Of a stretch of DNA of 64,000 bases, positions 55,521-64,000 are shown piece by piece. Position 1 is the first letter of the stretch; every line of letters begins with the position of its first letter. The DNA lies in assembly GCF_019130065.1 (NCBI RefSeq), contig NZ_JAHSPG010000009.1, positions 62,001 through 126,000 on the forward strand, read 5' to 3'. The DNA is from Pinibacter aurantiacus. GTDB taxonomy: Bacteria > Bacteroidota > Bacteroidia > Chitinophagales > Chitinophagaceae. The position numbers and the translations under genes were made by a program. Below the pieces are notes generated by a model. It saw only the letters and a list, made by a program, of their open reading frames with translations. It did not search any database and had not been told where the DNA came from.

Positions 55521-56465
55521 TTAAAATCTACAACCTAATCGAACAGAACCATACATATCATCCAGGTACTGTGTCTTTGCCTGTTTTGTTTGGTAGATAA
55601 CAGAGAATCCAATGAACATTTTTTTGCAAGAAAATATGCCGCCAATTGTTTGTTGATAAACAAAAGGTTGGGCCTTTGACACGGCGCCGGTTTCCTTTGT
55701 AAACAATGCACCTTGAATCGTTGCGTCGTAGGCCTGTGCTATTATTTGCGGATAGAAATAAAAGTAAAGTTCATAACGATATCTTCTGGATTGTTGAGTA
55801 TTGTCGACTGTTGCGTTCCAGGCAATACTTTGACTGTTTTTTTCAAATGCTCCCAATTGAAATAAAATGCCGGCTTTTGCATTGGTGAATGTGTTTCCCA
55901 ATGAAACTTCCACTACAGGTTTTACCGCCACAATGGACGATTCTGTTGAAAATAATGAGGTGGCATACAACGCACCTGCGTTCAATTGTGGTTCGGCGGT
56001 TACCTGGTAGTTCCAGCCTGCGGGCGGATCGAAGCCAACGGCGTGATGATACCATTTTTGCAATGATCCGGCCAGAGATGGTTTGCCGCTAATGCCGCCC
56101 GTTGCCGACAATTGTAACAATGATTCCTTTCCCCAGAAATGCGTTTGTGAATAAGTCAGTAAAAGAAGTCCGGCATATGGACGGTCTATGTTTTCAGCGT
56201 TGCGTATCCTGTAATAATACGGATTGTACATTAGCTGACTTAATTGTAATGATTGTATCTTTTTTTGTGTGCGGGGCTGTTTTGAGATCCACGTGTAATT
56301 GAAGAATATGCCGTTTGTATAATAGCGATCTGTATATAAGGAAACGTAAGCGTCGTTTTCTGAAATAATGGAAAGTTGGTGCCGAAGTGGCTTCCCGGAG
56401 TCATTTTGTTGGGCAGATGCGAAAATTGTCAGCACCATCAGCATAGTGAAAAATAAAACCTTCAT
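55521..56465 (-). CDS. LpxR-like outer-membrane lipid A deacylase (DUF2219)
   Basis: 314 residues, signal peptide (LFFTMLMVLTIFASAQ). A 12-strand barrel is suggested by the alternating pattern and terminal F (VRLGCRF). The LpxR active-site context is kept: SENDAY with Asn37/Asp38, TDRYYTNG, RPYAG, and WYHHAVG supplying the His. Salmonella LpxR removes the 3'-acyloxyacyl group of lipid A. In Bacteroidota the lipid substrate may differ. Confidence 0.85.
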   Translation of the reverse strand: MKVLFFTMLMVLTIFASAQQNDSGKPLRHQLSIISENDAYVSLYTDRYYTNGIFFNYTWISKQPRTQKKIQSLQLSQLMYNPYYYRIRNAENIDRPYAGLLLLTYSQTHFWGKESLLQLSATGGISGKPSLAGSLQKWYHHAVGFDPPAGWNYQVTAEPQLNAGALYATSLFSTESSIVAVKPVVEVSLGNTFTNAKAGILFQLGAFEKNSQSIAWNATVDNTQQSRRYRYELYFYFYPQIIAQAYDATIQGALFTKETGAVSKAQPFVYQQTIGGIFSCKKMFIGFSVIYQTKQAKTQYLDDMYGSVRLGCRF

Positions 56466-56651
56466 AGACTATGTTTTCTTCCGGGTTAAAAATGAAATGC
56501 CATGTTTGCAAAGTCGGGGACATGGACAATCCTCGTCATTTGTGATTGGTTTGTTTAGCAAGAACAAATGGCTAATGCAAAAGTTCTCGTCAACGCTTTC
56601 TTCTGTTTCCTCCATCGATTGTTGCTGCGACTATTAATCAAACTTTGTTTT

Positions 56652-56825
56652 ATGAGCACAATATTTTTTACCCCCGGTTTGCCCCTGCAGTTTCCTGAAA
56701 AATTTATTCTTGTATTTCTTTGGTCAATGTTTGCTTTTGCTTTGTGGGCAATATTGCTGTATATGTCACTTTGGTTTATGAAACCAAGAAAAGTAAAATC
56801 AATAAATGGCAACCAGAAGTATTAA
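56652..56825 (+). CDS. Small membrane protein, unknown
   Basis: 57 residues from the ATG at 56652; the frame is open from 56568. One strong hydrophobic segment (FILVFLWSMFAFALWAILLYMSLWFM) with a basic C-terminal tail. It ends 1 nt before the convergent glycosylase gene end. No family recognised; expression is not proven. Confidence 0.45.
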   Translation: MSTIFFTPGLPLQFPEKFILVFLWSMFAFALWAILLYMSLWFMKPRKVKSINGNQKY

Positions 56826-56826
56826 G

Positions 56827-57435
56827 TTACTCTACGGCTGGTGGATTGTCTTTCCATGCCCACAAGTGCATGCAAGCATAGGTCCGGTACGGACTCCATT
56901 TAGAAGATATTTTCAGCAGTCTTTCGCGTAGTTTTTTCTTGTCGTCCGTTTTGAGTTTGTAGATTTTTATCATTGCCGATTGAACGCCCCAGTCATCAAT
57001 GGCAAATACGTCCTCGCGACCCAGCGTAAACATGAGGATCATTTCCGTGGTCCATTTTCCCACACCTTTAATTTGCGTTAAATAAGCGATCACTTCGTCG
57101 TTGGACATTTTATCCAGCTTCTTCTTTTCCATGCCCTGTTCAGCCGCAAATCGCGCTACGTTGTGCACATAACTCGCTTTTGCATTTGACAGCCCAATCG
57201 AACGCAGTGTTTCAATGGGTGTATCCATGATCTGCTCAGGCGTGGGAATCTTGCCACCATACAAGTCCATAAAACGATTGTGAATTACCTGTGCCACCTT
57301 GGTAGAAAGCTGCTGGCTCATGATCGAGCCTATCAAACTCATATACACCACTTTCCGTTTCTTCAATTCAATCGGCTCGCCCTGGAGAAGTGGCTGGAAC
57401 TTTTTGTCTTTGGAGAGATGTTGGATGTAATGCAT
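56827..57435 (-). CDS. AlkA-like DNA-3-methyladenine glycosylase (HhH-GPD)
   Basis: 202 residues, shorter than E. coli AlkA because the N-terminal beta domain is missing. Helix-hairpin-helix KGVGKWTTEMILMF at 123-136 and the catalytic Asp in FAIDDWG (Asp147 or Asp148) identify the superfamily. It excises alkylated bases from DNA. IGSIMSQQLSTKVA at 35-48 is the second conserved block of this subfamily. Confidence 0.9.
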   Translation of the reverse strand: MHYIQHLSKDKKFQPLLQGEPIELKKRKVVYMSLIGSIMSQQLSTKVAQVIHNRFMDLYGGKIPTPEQIMDTPIETLRSIGLSNAKASYVHNVARFAAEQGMEKKKLDKMSNDEVIAYLTQIKGVGKWTTEMILMFTLGREDVFAIDDWGVQSAMIKIYKLKTDDKKKLRERLLKISSKWSPYRTYACMHLWAWKDNPPAVE

Positions 57436-57441
57436 GGTTGA

Positions 57442-57585
57442 AATTAATAATTAATAATTAAGAATTAATAGGTGCGGCAACAGGAGAGGAGCTAAGTTTC
57501 CGATATGTTCGAAATGAAATAAGGCAGCATTCATTAATGAACGCTGCCTATTCTTTATTAATTATTAATTATTAATTCCTATTTC
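57442..57585. repeat. Heptad inverted-repeat element, word AATTAAT
   Basis: The left arm (57442-57471) reads AATTAAT, AATTAAT, AATTAAG, AATTAAT, AGG, the same order as at 35699. The right arm (57550-57585) complements it and reaches the stop codon of the LolA-like gene at 57579. The spacer holds the hairpin AGGCAGCATTCAT/ATGAACGCTGCCT (57522-57550), usable as a terminator. Confidence 0.88.
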
Positions 57586-58304
57586 GGCATTTCAAAAATC
57601 TTCGGATCCACTTCCTTATTGATCTCTACTTTTTTAGTAACGATCGTTAAAGACATGCCTTGCGGCAACGCAAGTTCTGTAGAGTAAGGAACCGGGTAAC
57701 CGTAGTCTGTTTTCTTGTAATCAGAGAAGATGCTGCCGACTTCGATTTCCTGTCCTTGTGCACTGATAGTGCTTACATTTTTTATCAGGTAGTAAGTGGT
57801 AGGATCGATGTACATCATCATTACAAGGGAATCTGGAGTCGTAACCTTAAGCTTGTAAGCGTTTTTAACATTGTTTACATCTTCTTTGCCCACCAGTTCA
57901 ACTTTGTTGCCTTTTGCTGCATAGTTGAATAAAGGTCCGCCGATGTCAAGTTGTGCTTTTCCTCTCTTTACCATTTCAGCAGGTAAAGGCTCTGCAGTGG
58001 TTTGTCCCTGGAAAGGATTGATTGTCCAGCCACCGTCTTTAGTGTAACACTGTACAATCTTTGAACCGTTGAAATCCATTTCGTTTTTAAAGCCCTTTCC
58101 ATTTACCAGTGTAGTAGTAGAAGGCGCTTCGTTACCCATTATCTGCACACTGCTTTCTGTATAAATAGTTTTGATACCGGCGATTTTATCCTTGCCGCCA
58201 AGTGCCGCGACGTACTTATCAACTATTTCATTTGCTGTCTGCGCTTTTACGGCAATAGCTGATAATACGGTTGTTGCCAGTAATAAAGTTTTTAGAATTT
58301 TCAT
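57579..58304 (-). CDS. LolA-like secreted protein (copy 1)
   Basis: 241 residues, signal peptide (LLLATTVLSAIAVKAQ). The mature part starts TANEIVDKYVAALGGKDKIAGIKTIY, then a half-barrel of long strands (LYIDPTTYYLIKNVSTI, VGSIFSDYKKTDYGYPVPYS), the pattern of LolA/LppX-type lipoprotein carriers. In Bacteroidota these are usually annotated as outer-membrane lipoprotein-sorting proteins, without proof of cargo. The next gene upstream is a paralogue. Confidence 0.78.
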   Translation of the reverse strand: MKILKTLLLATTVLSAIAVKAQTANEIVDKYVAALGGKDKIAGIKTIYTESSVQIMGNEAPSTTTLVNGKGFKNEMDFNGSKIVQCYTKDGGWTINPFQGQTTAEPLPAEMVKRGKAQLDIGGPLFNYAAKGNKVELVGKEDVNNVKNAYKLKVTTPDSLVMMMYIDPTTYYLIKNVSTISAQGQEIEVGSIFSDYKKTDYGYPVPYSTELALPQGMSLTIVTKKVEINKEVDPKIFEMPK

Positions 58305-58343
58305 TAGTATTTGTTTAGAATTTTTACGTTGGAGAAGAGTAGA

Positions 58344-58404
58344 GGAATTAGAAATTAGAGGTTAGGAATTAGGAATGCAGCGTTTAAATTTCTAACTCCT
58401 ATTC
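58344..58404. repeat. Heptad inverted-repeat element, word GAATTAG
   Basis: The left arm (58344-58375) reads GAATTAG, AAATTAG, AGGTTAG, GAATTAG. The short right arm (58386-58404) includes the TAG stop of the second LolA-like gene. It separates the two paralogues. Confidence 0.78.
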
Positions 58405-59145
58405 TGGTTTGCTGAGCTTCGCAACATCCAGCGGTTTGTTCACTTCAATTTTTTCAAAAGTCATACCATTTCCCATGTTTCCCATTTTTACTTTGTAAGG
58501 AAAAATATAACCCTGATCTGTTTTTTGATAGTCGGAAAAATCTGTGCTGATGTCTGCATCTGCAGCACCGGGACGTCCACCGCCACTACCCGCAAAGCTG
58601 CTGCCTTTGTGCGTTTCGCGGGAAATGTAGTACGTCTGTGCATCAATGTAATAGGTAATGTCAGCACCGGAAGTAAGGGTAAGTTTTATTTTGTGGCAAT
58701 CTTTACCATCCAGCGTTTCTTTACCAAGGTATTCTACTTTATAGCCTTTTGATGCATAATCAACCAGTGACCCTGCACAATCAAGTTCTGCTTTTGTATT
58801 CTTTAATTTATCGGCAGGAATGGGTTCAAATTTTCCTCCTGAACGCGGACTCGATACCCAGCCGCCTTTATCTGTAATGATCGTTGTTAGAGAACCCATC
58901 GCGCCAAATTGCGATTCTCTGCGCGAAAGTTTACCATTTACTTTATCGATAGCTGTAGTAAGTTCATTTCCGTTTTGCATAACCGCCACACCTTCCATAT
59001 GAAGCGTGTTGATGGAGTTGAGTTTTTCTTTTCCGCCCATTGCATCAACATATTTCGCGATCACTTCGTCGGCAGTTTGAGCCTGCGCGGCAAACAGGGT
59101 AAGCGTTAGAAAAAATGCAAAGCCTGCAATTATCCATTTAGGCAT
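58399..59145 (-). CDS. LolA-like secreted protein (copy 2)
   Basis: 248 residues, signal peptide (IAGFAFFLTLTLFAAQAQ). TADEVIAKYVDAMGGKEKLNSINTLHMEG and ISTDFSDYQKTDQGYIFPYKVKM align with copy 1 along the full length, with lower identity in the middle and a Gly-rich insert (SSFAGSGGGRPGAADAD). The two genes are an old tandem duplication. It probably works in the periplasm on lipids or lipoproteins. Confidence 0.78.
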   Translation of the reverse strand: MPKWIIAGFAFFLTLTLFAAQAQTADEVIAKYVDAMGGKEKLNSINTLHMEGVAVMQNGNELTTAIDKVNGKLSRRESQFGAMGSLTTIITDKGGWVSSPRSGGKFEPIPADKLKNTKAELDCAGSLVDYASKGYKVEYLGKETLDGKDCHKIKLTLTSGADITYYIDAQTYYISRETHKGSSFAGSGGGRPGAADADISTDFSDYQKTDQGYIFPYKVKMGNMGNGMTFEKIEVNKPLDVAKLSKPE

Positions 59146-59340
59146 TTGATGATGTTTTTTGATAAACCAAATTTAACTGTCTTTATGAATGTTTTCATGC
59201 CTTTTGTAAAAATCTTTATAAATCAAGGTTTATGGTAATAATTGATTAACAAACAGTTTGATGTAGTAGGTAGGGCCAGACAGGTAGTTTCACTTGCAGG
59301 GACGCACAAATCGTTTTATCTTTTAATCAAAACAACGATT

Positions 59341-59709
59341 ATGGACCCAAATACCGAAAAAACTTTCTTAGGGGCAGCAGAAAATCCTGTAGTGGCTCCA
59401 ACCCAAGATGAAAAAACACTTGCCATGCTGGCTCATTTGCTCACATTTGTCTCCTCTATTCTCGCGCCATTGATTATTTATCTTATAAAAAAAGATGACT
59501 CGCAGTTTGTAGCGACACATGCTAAAGAATCGCTGAACTTCCAGATTACGATGGTCATTATATCCATCGGGCTCGCCATAACCATCATCGGTCTCTTTCT
59601 CATCTGGATCGTGGGAATATTTGCGCTTGTTTGCGTGATCATTGCCACCATAAGAGCCAATGAAGGGAAAATTTATCGCTATCCGTTTACGTGGAGATTG
59701 ATTAAGTAG
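59341..59709 (+). CDS. DUF4870-domain membrane protein
   Basis: 122 residues from the ATG at 59341; the frame is open from 59242. Tic20-like/DUF4870 pattern: KTLAMLAHLLTFVSSILAPLIIYLIKKDDSQFVATHAKESLNFQ, with three membrane helices (about 34-55, 70-90, 95-113) and the conserved HAKESLNFQ segment. Cellular role unknown. Confidence 0.85.
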   Translation: MDPNTEKTFLGAAENPVVAPTQDEKTLAMLAHLLTFVSSILAPLIIYLIKKDDSQFVATHAKESLNFQITMVIISIGLAITIIGLFLIWIVGIFALVCVIIATIRANEGKIYRYPFTWRLIK

Positions 59710-59769
59710 AGAGTGACCAGTAGCCGGTTACCGGTGGCCGGTAGTTTGTGTGTAACATTCAAATTAATT

Positions 59770-59808
59770 AAGAGGCTGACTCATATTTGAGTCAGCCTCT
59801 TTTATTTA
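59770..59808 (+). terminator. Rho-independent terminator after the DUF4870 gene
   Basis: Perfect 14-bp stem AAGAGGCTGACTCA/TGAGTCAGCCTCTT with a 4-nt loop and T-rich tail. Confidence 0.92.
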
Positions 59809-59864
59809 TCCTTTTTTGATACGTAAATGTCCGAAAACGAATCGCCATAACTGTTCTGGGTATT

Positions 59865-59872
59865 TAGGTTTG
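59865..59872 (+). promoter_or_regulatory. -7 element TAGGTTTG
   Basis: Exact TAnnTTTG match, 40 nt before the ATG of the 35-residue gene and after the preceding terminator, so this gene has its own transcription unit. Confidence 0.5.
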
Positions 59873-59912
59873 CCTTTTACTTCAACACTTAACACATTTT
59901 AAAACAATTAGT

Positions 59913-60020
59913 ATGCTTGTACCTGCGATGGGATTCTTCATCTGGACGCTTGTAGTCATTACTGTTTGGGTCGTGTTGATTCGCTTGATCTATAAAATGT
60001 ATAAAAAACTGGTGAAGTAA
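59913..60020 (+). CDS. 35-residue membrane protein resembling the N-terminus of AtpF
   Basis: Reads MLVPAMGFFIWTLVVITVWV, continues VLIRLIYKMYKKLVK, stop TAA. One membrane helix with a basic tail. The start PAMGFFIWTLV matches PALGFFFWTLV of ATP synthase subunit b at 18922. It is framed by its own -7 box and a terminator 55 nt after the stop, so it is a complete small transcription unit. Function unknown. Confidence 0.62.
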   Translation: MLVPAMGFFIWTLVVITVWVVLIRLIYKMYKKLVK

Positions 60021-60074
60021 GAAGGGGCCTTCCGGTATAGTCAGCGCGACATAAGCGAATTCAAAGCAAAATAA

Positions 60075-60102
60075 AAGCTGCGCAAACGCGCAGCTTAATT
60101 TA
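60075..60102 (+). terminator. Terminator between the 35-residue gene and mfd
   Basis: Stem AAGCTGCGC/GCGCAGCTT with a 4-nt AAAC loop, then AATTTATTT. It can serve both convergent genes. Confidence 0.82.
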
Positions 60103-60131
60103 TTTCTATAATGATCGCATTAAAACACGAG

Positions 60132-63100
60132 CTACTGGCTGCTGGCAACCGGCGACTGCTCCCTCGGCACCACAGCCTTCGCCATTCTCGCTAAAAACCG
60201 ATGCATCGTATCCATATCTTTTACATCTTCAACCACCATCAGGAAGTTTTTGCCTGTTTGTTTTAGCCTTGCTTTGTTGGTACCTGTTTGCAGATAATCC
60301 AATACGTTTTTGAAAAGAACAGACTCGAAGTAAGGCGAATCATTTTTGTTGATGAAATAACAGCGGAACGTTTCATCCTTCAATGTCATTTTCTCAAAAC
60401 CTATTTCAACAGCAAGCCTGCGGCAACGAACGGTTATGAAAAGATCTTCCACCTGCTGCGGTATCGGTCCAAAACGATCACTCATTTCAGCATGGAAGGC
60501 AAGAAGCTCTTCTTCATTTTCGCAATTGTCCAATCTTGTGTAAAGTGAGAGCCTTTCTGTAATGCTTTCTACATAACTATCAGGAATCAATATTTCAAGA
60601 TCGGTGTCTATGGTACAATCATGCACAAAATCATCCTGCTGCTGAATTTCGTTCTTAAACAACTCGCGGAATTCTGTACGTTTCAATTCTTTGATCGCTT
60701 CATCCAAAACTTTTTGATACATCTCAAAACCGATCTCTGCCATAAAACCACTTTGTTCCCCACCCAGCATATTACCCGCGCCGCGAATGTCAAGGTCACG
60801 CATCGCGATCTGGAAACCGCTTCCCAAATCACTGTGTTGCTCCAGTGTTTGCAGGCGTTTACGGCTGTCGGTCGGTAATGTGCTCATTGGCGGCCCCATA
60901 AGATAACAGAACGCTTTCTTATTGCTGCGGCCAACGCGACCACGCAACTGGTGCAGGTCACTCAAGCCAAAATGATGTGCATTATTGATGATGATCGTAT
61001 TCACGTTTGGTATGTCCACACCGCTTTCCACGATGTTGGTACAAACCAGCACGTCATATTTTTTATCGATGAAATCGAGAATTCTTTCCTCCAGCTCGTG
61101 ACCTTCCAATTGCCCGTGCGCAAAACCAACGCTCAGATCCGGACAAAGCCTTTGGATCAAAGCACTCATTTCCGCAAGGCCATGTACACGGTTATGAATA
61201 AAGAAAACCTGGCCGCCGCGCTCAGTTTCGTAATAAACGGCATCACGGATAAAATCTTCGTTGAAAACCGCCACCTCTGTTTGTATCGGTTGCCTGTTTG
61301 GTGGAGGCGTGTTGATGATGCTTAAATCCCTCGCGCCCATCAAACTGAATTGTAAAGTTCTTGGGATAGGCGTTGCCGTTAGAGTTAAACTATCAACCGT
61401 TGTGCGAAGCGTTTTTAGTTTTTCCTTTGCAGCTACACCAAATTTTTGCTCTTCGTCAATGATCATCACGCCAAGATCTTTGAACTTGATGTCTTTGCTA
61501 AGCAATGCGTGCGTACCAACGATGATATCGATTTTTCCTTCTTCCAGTTTCTTCAACGTTTCTTTTTTCTCTTTGGCAGATTTGAAACGATTGAGATAAT
61601 CAACTGTTACAGGAAAATCTTTTAAACGCTCTTTAAATGTTTTGTAATGCTGAAAAGCAAGAATGGTAGTAGGAACCAGGATTGCGGCTTGTTTGCCGTC
61701 TGTGCATGATTTGAAAGCTGCACGCACGGCAATTTCCGTTTTACCAAAGCCCACATCACCGCAGATCAATCGGTCCATTGGTGACGGCGCTTCCATGTCA
61801 CGCTTTACATCTGCCGTTGCCTTGCTTTGGTCTGGAGTATCTTCATAAATAAAAGATGCTTCCAGCTCCGTTTGCATATAGGTGTCGGGCGTGTGTGCAA
61901 AACCCGGTTGCGCTTTACGTTGCGCATATAATTTGATAAGGTCAAATGCAATTTCTTTAACCTTAACTTTTGTTTTTTCTTTTAATTTGTTCCAAACATC
62001 GCTGCCGAGTTTATTCACTTTCGGCACGCTTCCTTCCTTGCCGGTGTATTTGGCAATTTTGTGAAGCGAGTTGATGTTTACGTACAGGATGTCGCTGTCC
62101 TTATAAATAATACGAACGGCTTCCTGCAGTTTGCCATTTACTTCCAGTTTTTGCAAACCGCTGTACACACCCACACCGTGGTCGATATGCGTTACATAGT
62201 CGCCCGGCTGCAGCTCACGCAATGTACGTATTGTAAGTGCTTTGCTTTTGTTGTAGGCCTGTTTAACCTTATACTTATGATAGCGCTGGAAAATCTGGTG
62301 GTCAGTATAGCATACGGCTTTTACATCTTCGTCTATAAAACCTTTGTAAATAGATATGGCAACAGGAACAAATTGTATCTCCACTTTTAAGTCGGTGAAA
62401 ATGCTGTGTAATCTTTCGAGTTGGCGAGGATTTTCAGCAAAAATGTAAATGCCGTATTTCTTCGTTTCCCAACTTTTCAGATCCCTTATCAGTAGATCAA
62501 ATTGCCTGTTGAACGAAGGCTGCGATTTTGTATTGAATTCTATTTCGTGCGTAAGTCCTGATGGCATGGTGTGTCTGCCGCCGAACTCTGCAATATGTCG
62601 TGTAGCGAGTTGTTTCTCAATTTTTTCAGCGGGAACAAAATCTTCTTTGGTGATATTTGTTTTTTCCAGCACCTCGTCATCAGTATCGGGTTTCTTAGTC
62701 TGCGAAGGTTGAACATTGGTAATGTACAATTCCAGGTCTTCTTCCTGCGTGAGAACTTTATCTTTTATTACGTCCCAGTCCTGCACCCAGCAAACGGTAT
62801 TTTCCGGAAGAAACTCAAATAGAGAAACCTTGTCGCCCGTTTCGAATTGCGTTTCCACGTTGGGAATAATATTTACCTGCAGCAATTTCCTTTCACTCAA
62901 CTGCGTTTCCGGATCGAAAATGCGAATAGAGTCAACATCGTTACCGAACAGCTCCACACGGTAAGGTTTTTCATTACCGAAAGAGTAGATGTCCAAAATG
63001 CCGCCGCGTATTGCAAATTGTCCCGGCTCGTATACGAAATCGGTTCTAGTGAAACCAAGGTCCACCAATAGCTCCAGCAGGCTGTTTACATTCAGCGTAT

Positions 63101-63557
63101 CATTTGTTTTAATGGAAATGATATTGCCGCTCAATGTTTTTGGAAGCACTACTTTCTCAAACAATGCCTCCGGGTAAGTGATCAATATTTTCTTATTGCC
63201 ACCCGCTGAAATCTTTGTCAGCGCTTCAGTTCGCAGCATTACGTGACTGCTGTTCAGCAACCTGAAATTTTTCCTGTTCTTAAAGGAAGAGGGAAAATAA
63301 AACAAGTCAAGCGCATTGGTAAGATTCTCCAGTGTGTTGTGAAAATACGCCGCTTCTTCAGCATCGTTCAGTACGACAACATGGTTTAGTTGCTCGCATG
63401 CTGGATGCTGAAAAATAGAAGTAATTACAAACTCAGGGGAACTGCCGTAAAGATTTTTTAGAAAAAGTCGCTGAGGTTGCGACATAGTAAGCCTGTCCGC
63501 AATCTGAAAAATGCGGGGGTTATCCTTGTACTGTGCTAACAAATTATCCAGATTCAT
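60132..63557 (-). CDS. mfd: Transcription-repair coupling factor Mfd
   Basis: 1141 residues, normal length. It removes stalled RNA polymerase at DNA damage and recruits UvrA. Order: UvrB-like N-terminal domains (1-350), RNA polymerase-interacting domain (about 450-515, PGDYVTHIDHGVGVYSGL), translocase with Walker A GDVGFGKT at 600-607, DEEQ at 701-704 and LTATPIPRTL, then TRCF C-terminal domain. The last residues (SPVASSQ) come from a repeat arm and are probably a random extension. On the minus strand, TACCTTCG (63584-63591) is a possible -7 variant. Confidence 0.96.
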   Translation of the reverse strand: MNLDNLLAQYKDNPRIFQIADRLTMSQPQRLFLKNLYGSSPEFVITSIFQHPACEQLNHVVVLNDAEEAAYFHNTLENLTNALDLFYFPSSFKNRKNFRLLNSSHVMLRTEALTKISAGGNKKILITYPEALFEKVVLPKTLSGNIISIKTNDTLNVNSLLELLVDLGFTRTDFVYEPGQFAIRGGILDIYSFGNEKPYRVELFGNDVDSIRIFDPETQLSERKLLQVNIIPNVETQFETGDKVSLFEFLPENTVCWVQDWDVIKDKVLTQEEDLELYITNVQPSQTKKPDTDDEVLEKTNITKEDFVPAEKIEKQLATRHIAEFGGRHTMPSGLTHEIEFNTKSQPSFNRQFDLLIRDLKSWETKKYGIYIFAENPRQLERLHSIFTDLKVEIQFVPVAISIYKGFIDEDVKAVCYTDHQIFQRYHKYKVKQAYNKSKALTIRTLRELQPGDYVTHIDHGVGVYSGLQKLEVNGKLQEAVRIIYKDSDILYVNINSLHKIAKYTGKEGSVPKVNKLGSDVWNKLKEKTKVKVKEIAFDLIKLYAQRKAQPGFAHTPDTYMQTELEASFIYEDTPDQSKATADVKRDMEAPSPMDRLICGDVGFGKTEIAVRAAFKSCTDGKQAAILVPTTILAFQHYKTFKERLKDFPVTVDYLNRFKSAKEKKETLKKLEEGKIDIIVGTHALLSKDIKFKDLGVMIIDEEQKFGVAAKEKLKTLRTTVDSLTLTATPIPRTLQFSLMGARDLSIINTPPPNRQPIQTEVAVFNEDFIRDAVYYETERGGQVFFIHNRVHGLAEMSALIQRLCPDLSVGFAHGQLEGHELEERILDFIDKKYDVLVCTNIVESGVDIPNVNTIIINNAHHFGLSDLHQLRGRVGRSNKKAFCYLMGPPMSTLPTDSRKRLQTLEQHSDLGSGFQIAMRDLDIRGAGNMLGGEQSGFMAEIGFEMYQKVLDEAIKELKRTEFRELFKNEIQQQDDFVHDCTIDTDLEILIPDSYVESITERLSLYTRLDNCENEEELLAFHAEMSDRFGPIPQQVEDLFITVRCRRLAVEIGFEKMTLKDETFRCYFINKNDSPYFESVLFKNVLDYLQTGTNKARLKQTGKNFLMVVEDVKDMDTMHRFLARMAKAVVPREQSPVASSQ

Positions 63558-63596
63558 CCGCTCCTTATCTTCTTAAATTACACCGAAGGTAATTTA

Positions 63597-63752
63597 TAAT
63601 TTGAGAATTTGACGATTTGAAGATTTGAAAATGAGGAGTGCATGTTGCGAAAAAGAAGCAATTTCTCTGCTGCACAAGGATTTGATAAGATTACTCTCAG
63701 CATTTTGGCATAAAAGCATTTTCAAATTTTCAAATCTTCAAATTTTCAAATT
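63597..63752. repeat. Octad inverted-repeat element, word ATTTGAAA
   Basis: The left arm (63597-63632) reads ATTTGAGA, ATTTGACG, ATTTGAAG, ATTTGAAA. The right arm (63717-63752) complements it. Same word family as the element at 11238. The spacer is about 85 nt. Confidence 0.87.
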
Positions 63753-63759
63753 GCAGGCG

Positions 63760-64000
63760 CTAGTACACTGCATCATAATCCACGTTCACTTTGACATTAG
63801 TGAACTTCCCCGCCACCACTTTTACTGGATTAATATTTTCGCCCTCGAAGAGATTGGCGTAGAAAAGCGTATCTTTTTTTACAAACAAGGAGTAGTCGCC
63901 CGGGGGTAATTTCACTTTGAAATAACCTTCGTCGTTAGATTTTACGGTTTTAACGAGTTTGGTAGAAATATTGCTGTAGAATGCTGAATGATTTATGGCA
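63760..64000 (-). CDS. Carboxypeptidase-regulatory-like domain protein, C-terminal part (5' end outside window)
   Basis: 79 codons plus TAG stop are readable on the minus strand up to the right edge. The visible part (VKSNDEGYFKVKLPPGDYSL...FVKKDTLFYANLFEGE...VKVVAGKFTNVKVNVDYDAVY) has the GYFxVxLPPGDYSL pattern of a carboxypeptidase-regulatory or SpaA-like beta-sandwich. Likely an exported or lipid-anchored protein, but the start is not seen. Genes for such small surface domains are frequent in Bacteroidota. Confidence 0.72.
   Translation of the reverse strand, partial: AINHSAFYSNISTKLVKTVKSNDEGYFKVKLPPGDYSLFVKKDTLFYANLFEGENINPVKVVAGKFTNVKVNVDYDAVY

Larger units (their letters stand above)
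59717..60158. repeat. Widely spaced heptad pair CCGGTAG, the right arm inside the mfd 3' end
   Basis: Left arm (59717-59744): CCAGTAG, CCGGTTA, CCGGTGG, CCGGTAG. Right arm (60132-60158): complement of the same units; it starts with the mfd TAG stop codon and encodes its last residues (SPVASSQ). The arms enclose a 390-nt stretch with a terminator and the 35-residue gene. Confidence 0.65.

Overview
The window is a chromosome segment of a member of the Bacteroidota, most likely a Chitinophagaceae-type organism. Evidence: a SusC/SusD pair, two further TonB-dependent receptors, lipoproteins, type IX-like C-terminal domains, a Bacteroidota-style atpB with a signal peptide and His-rich N-terminus, and promoters of the form TAnnTTTG instead of TATAAT. 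No rRNA, tRNA, CRISPR, prophage or transposase gene is visible.

Layout. 1-7185: the end of one TonB-dependent receptor with a partner lipoprotein, then an Oar-like receptor preceded by five 11-bp direct repeats (Pho-box-like). 7546-12998: metabolic genes (D-lactate dehydrogenase, gcvT, SRPBCC protein, comB, VOC protein, membrane-anchored EEP-family protein). 13370-14933: two small genes on the minus strand. 15174-21697: an ABC exporter, a 67-residue protein and the F-ATPase genes atpB-E-F-H-A, without atpG directly after atpA. 21874-25297: a duplicated DNRLRE-type lipoprotein and two paralogues sharing a four-cysteine N-terminal module. 25511-30906: zinc alcohol dehydrogenase, a large secreted protein with a possible clan CD protease end, and a PhoB/PhoR-like two-component pair. 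31440-35711: OmpA/DUF937 protein, ruvB, cytoplasmic alpha-amylase. 35839-40534: SusD and SusC-like genes. 41188-55151: flippase, tricorn-like protease, M23 peptidase, RRM protein, TetA-like MFS pump, pheS, acyltransferase, NTF2-like protein, S46 dipeptidyl-peptidase. 55521-64000: LpxR-like protein, AlkA-like glycosylase, two LolA-like paralogues, DUF4870 protein, a 35-residue membrane protein, mfd, and the end of a carboxypeptidase-regulatory-domain protein.

The most unusual feature lies between the genes. About 25 intergenic regions hold an inverted pair of arms, each arm built from about four or five degenerate copies of a 7-bp (sometimes 8-bp) word. The word differs between most loci but matches between the two arms of one locus. 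Several arms contain the stop codons of the flanking genes, and three neighbouring loci share even their spacer. A second, REP-like family (GCCCC-nnn-GGGGC palindromes followed by GACATGTTAA) occurs at three places.

Regulation. Eleven TAnnTTTG-like boxes can be placed. At the ABC exporter, ruvB and pheS the box ends 5-6 nt before the ATG, which predicts leaderless mRNAs. The 11-bp repeats before the Oar-like receptor and a shorter copy before the response regulator suggest that the two-component pair in this window may control both.
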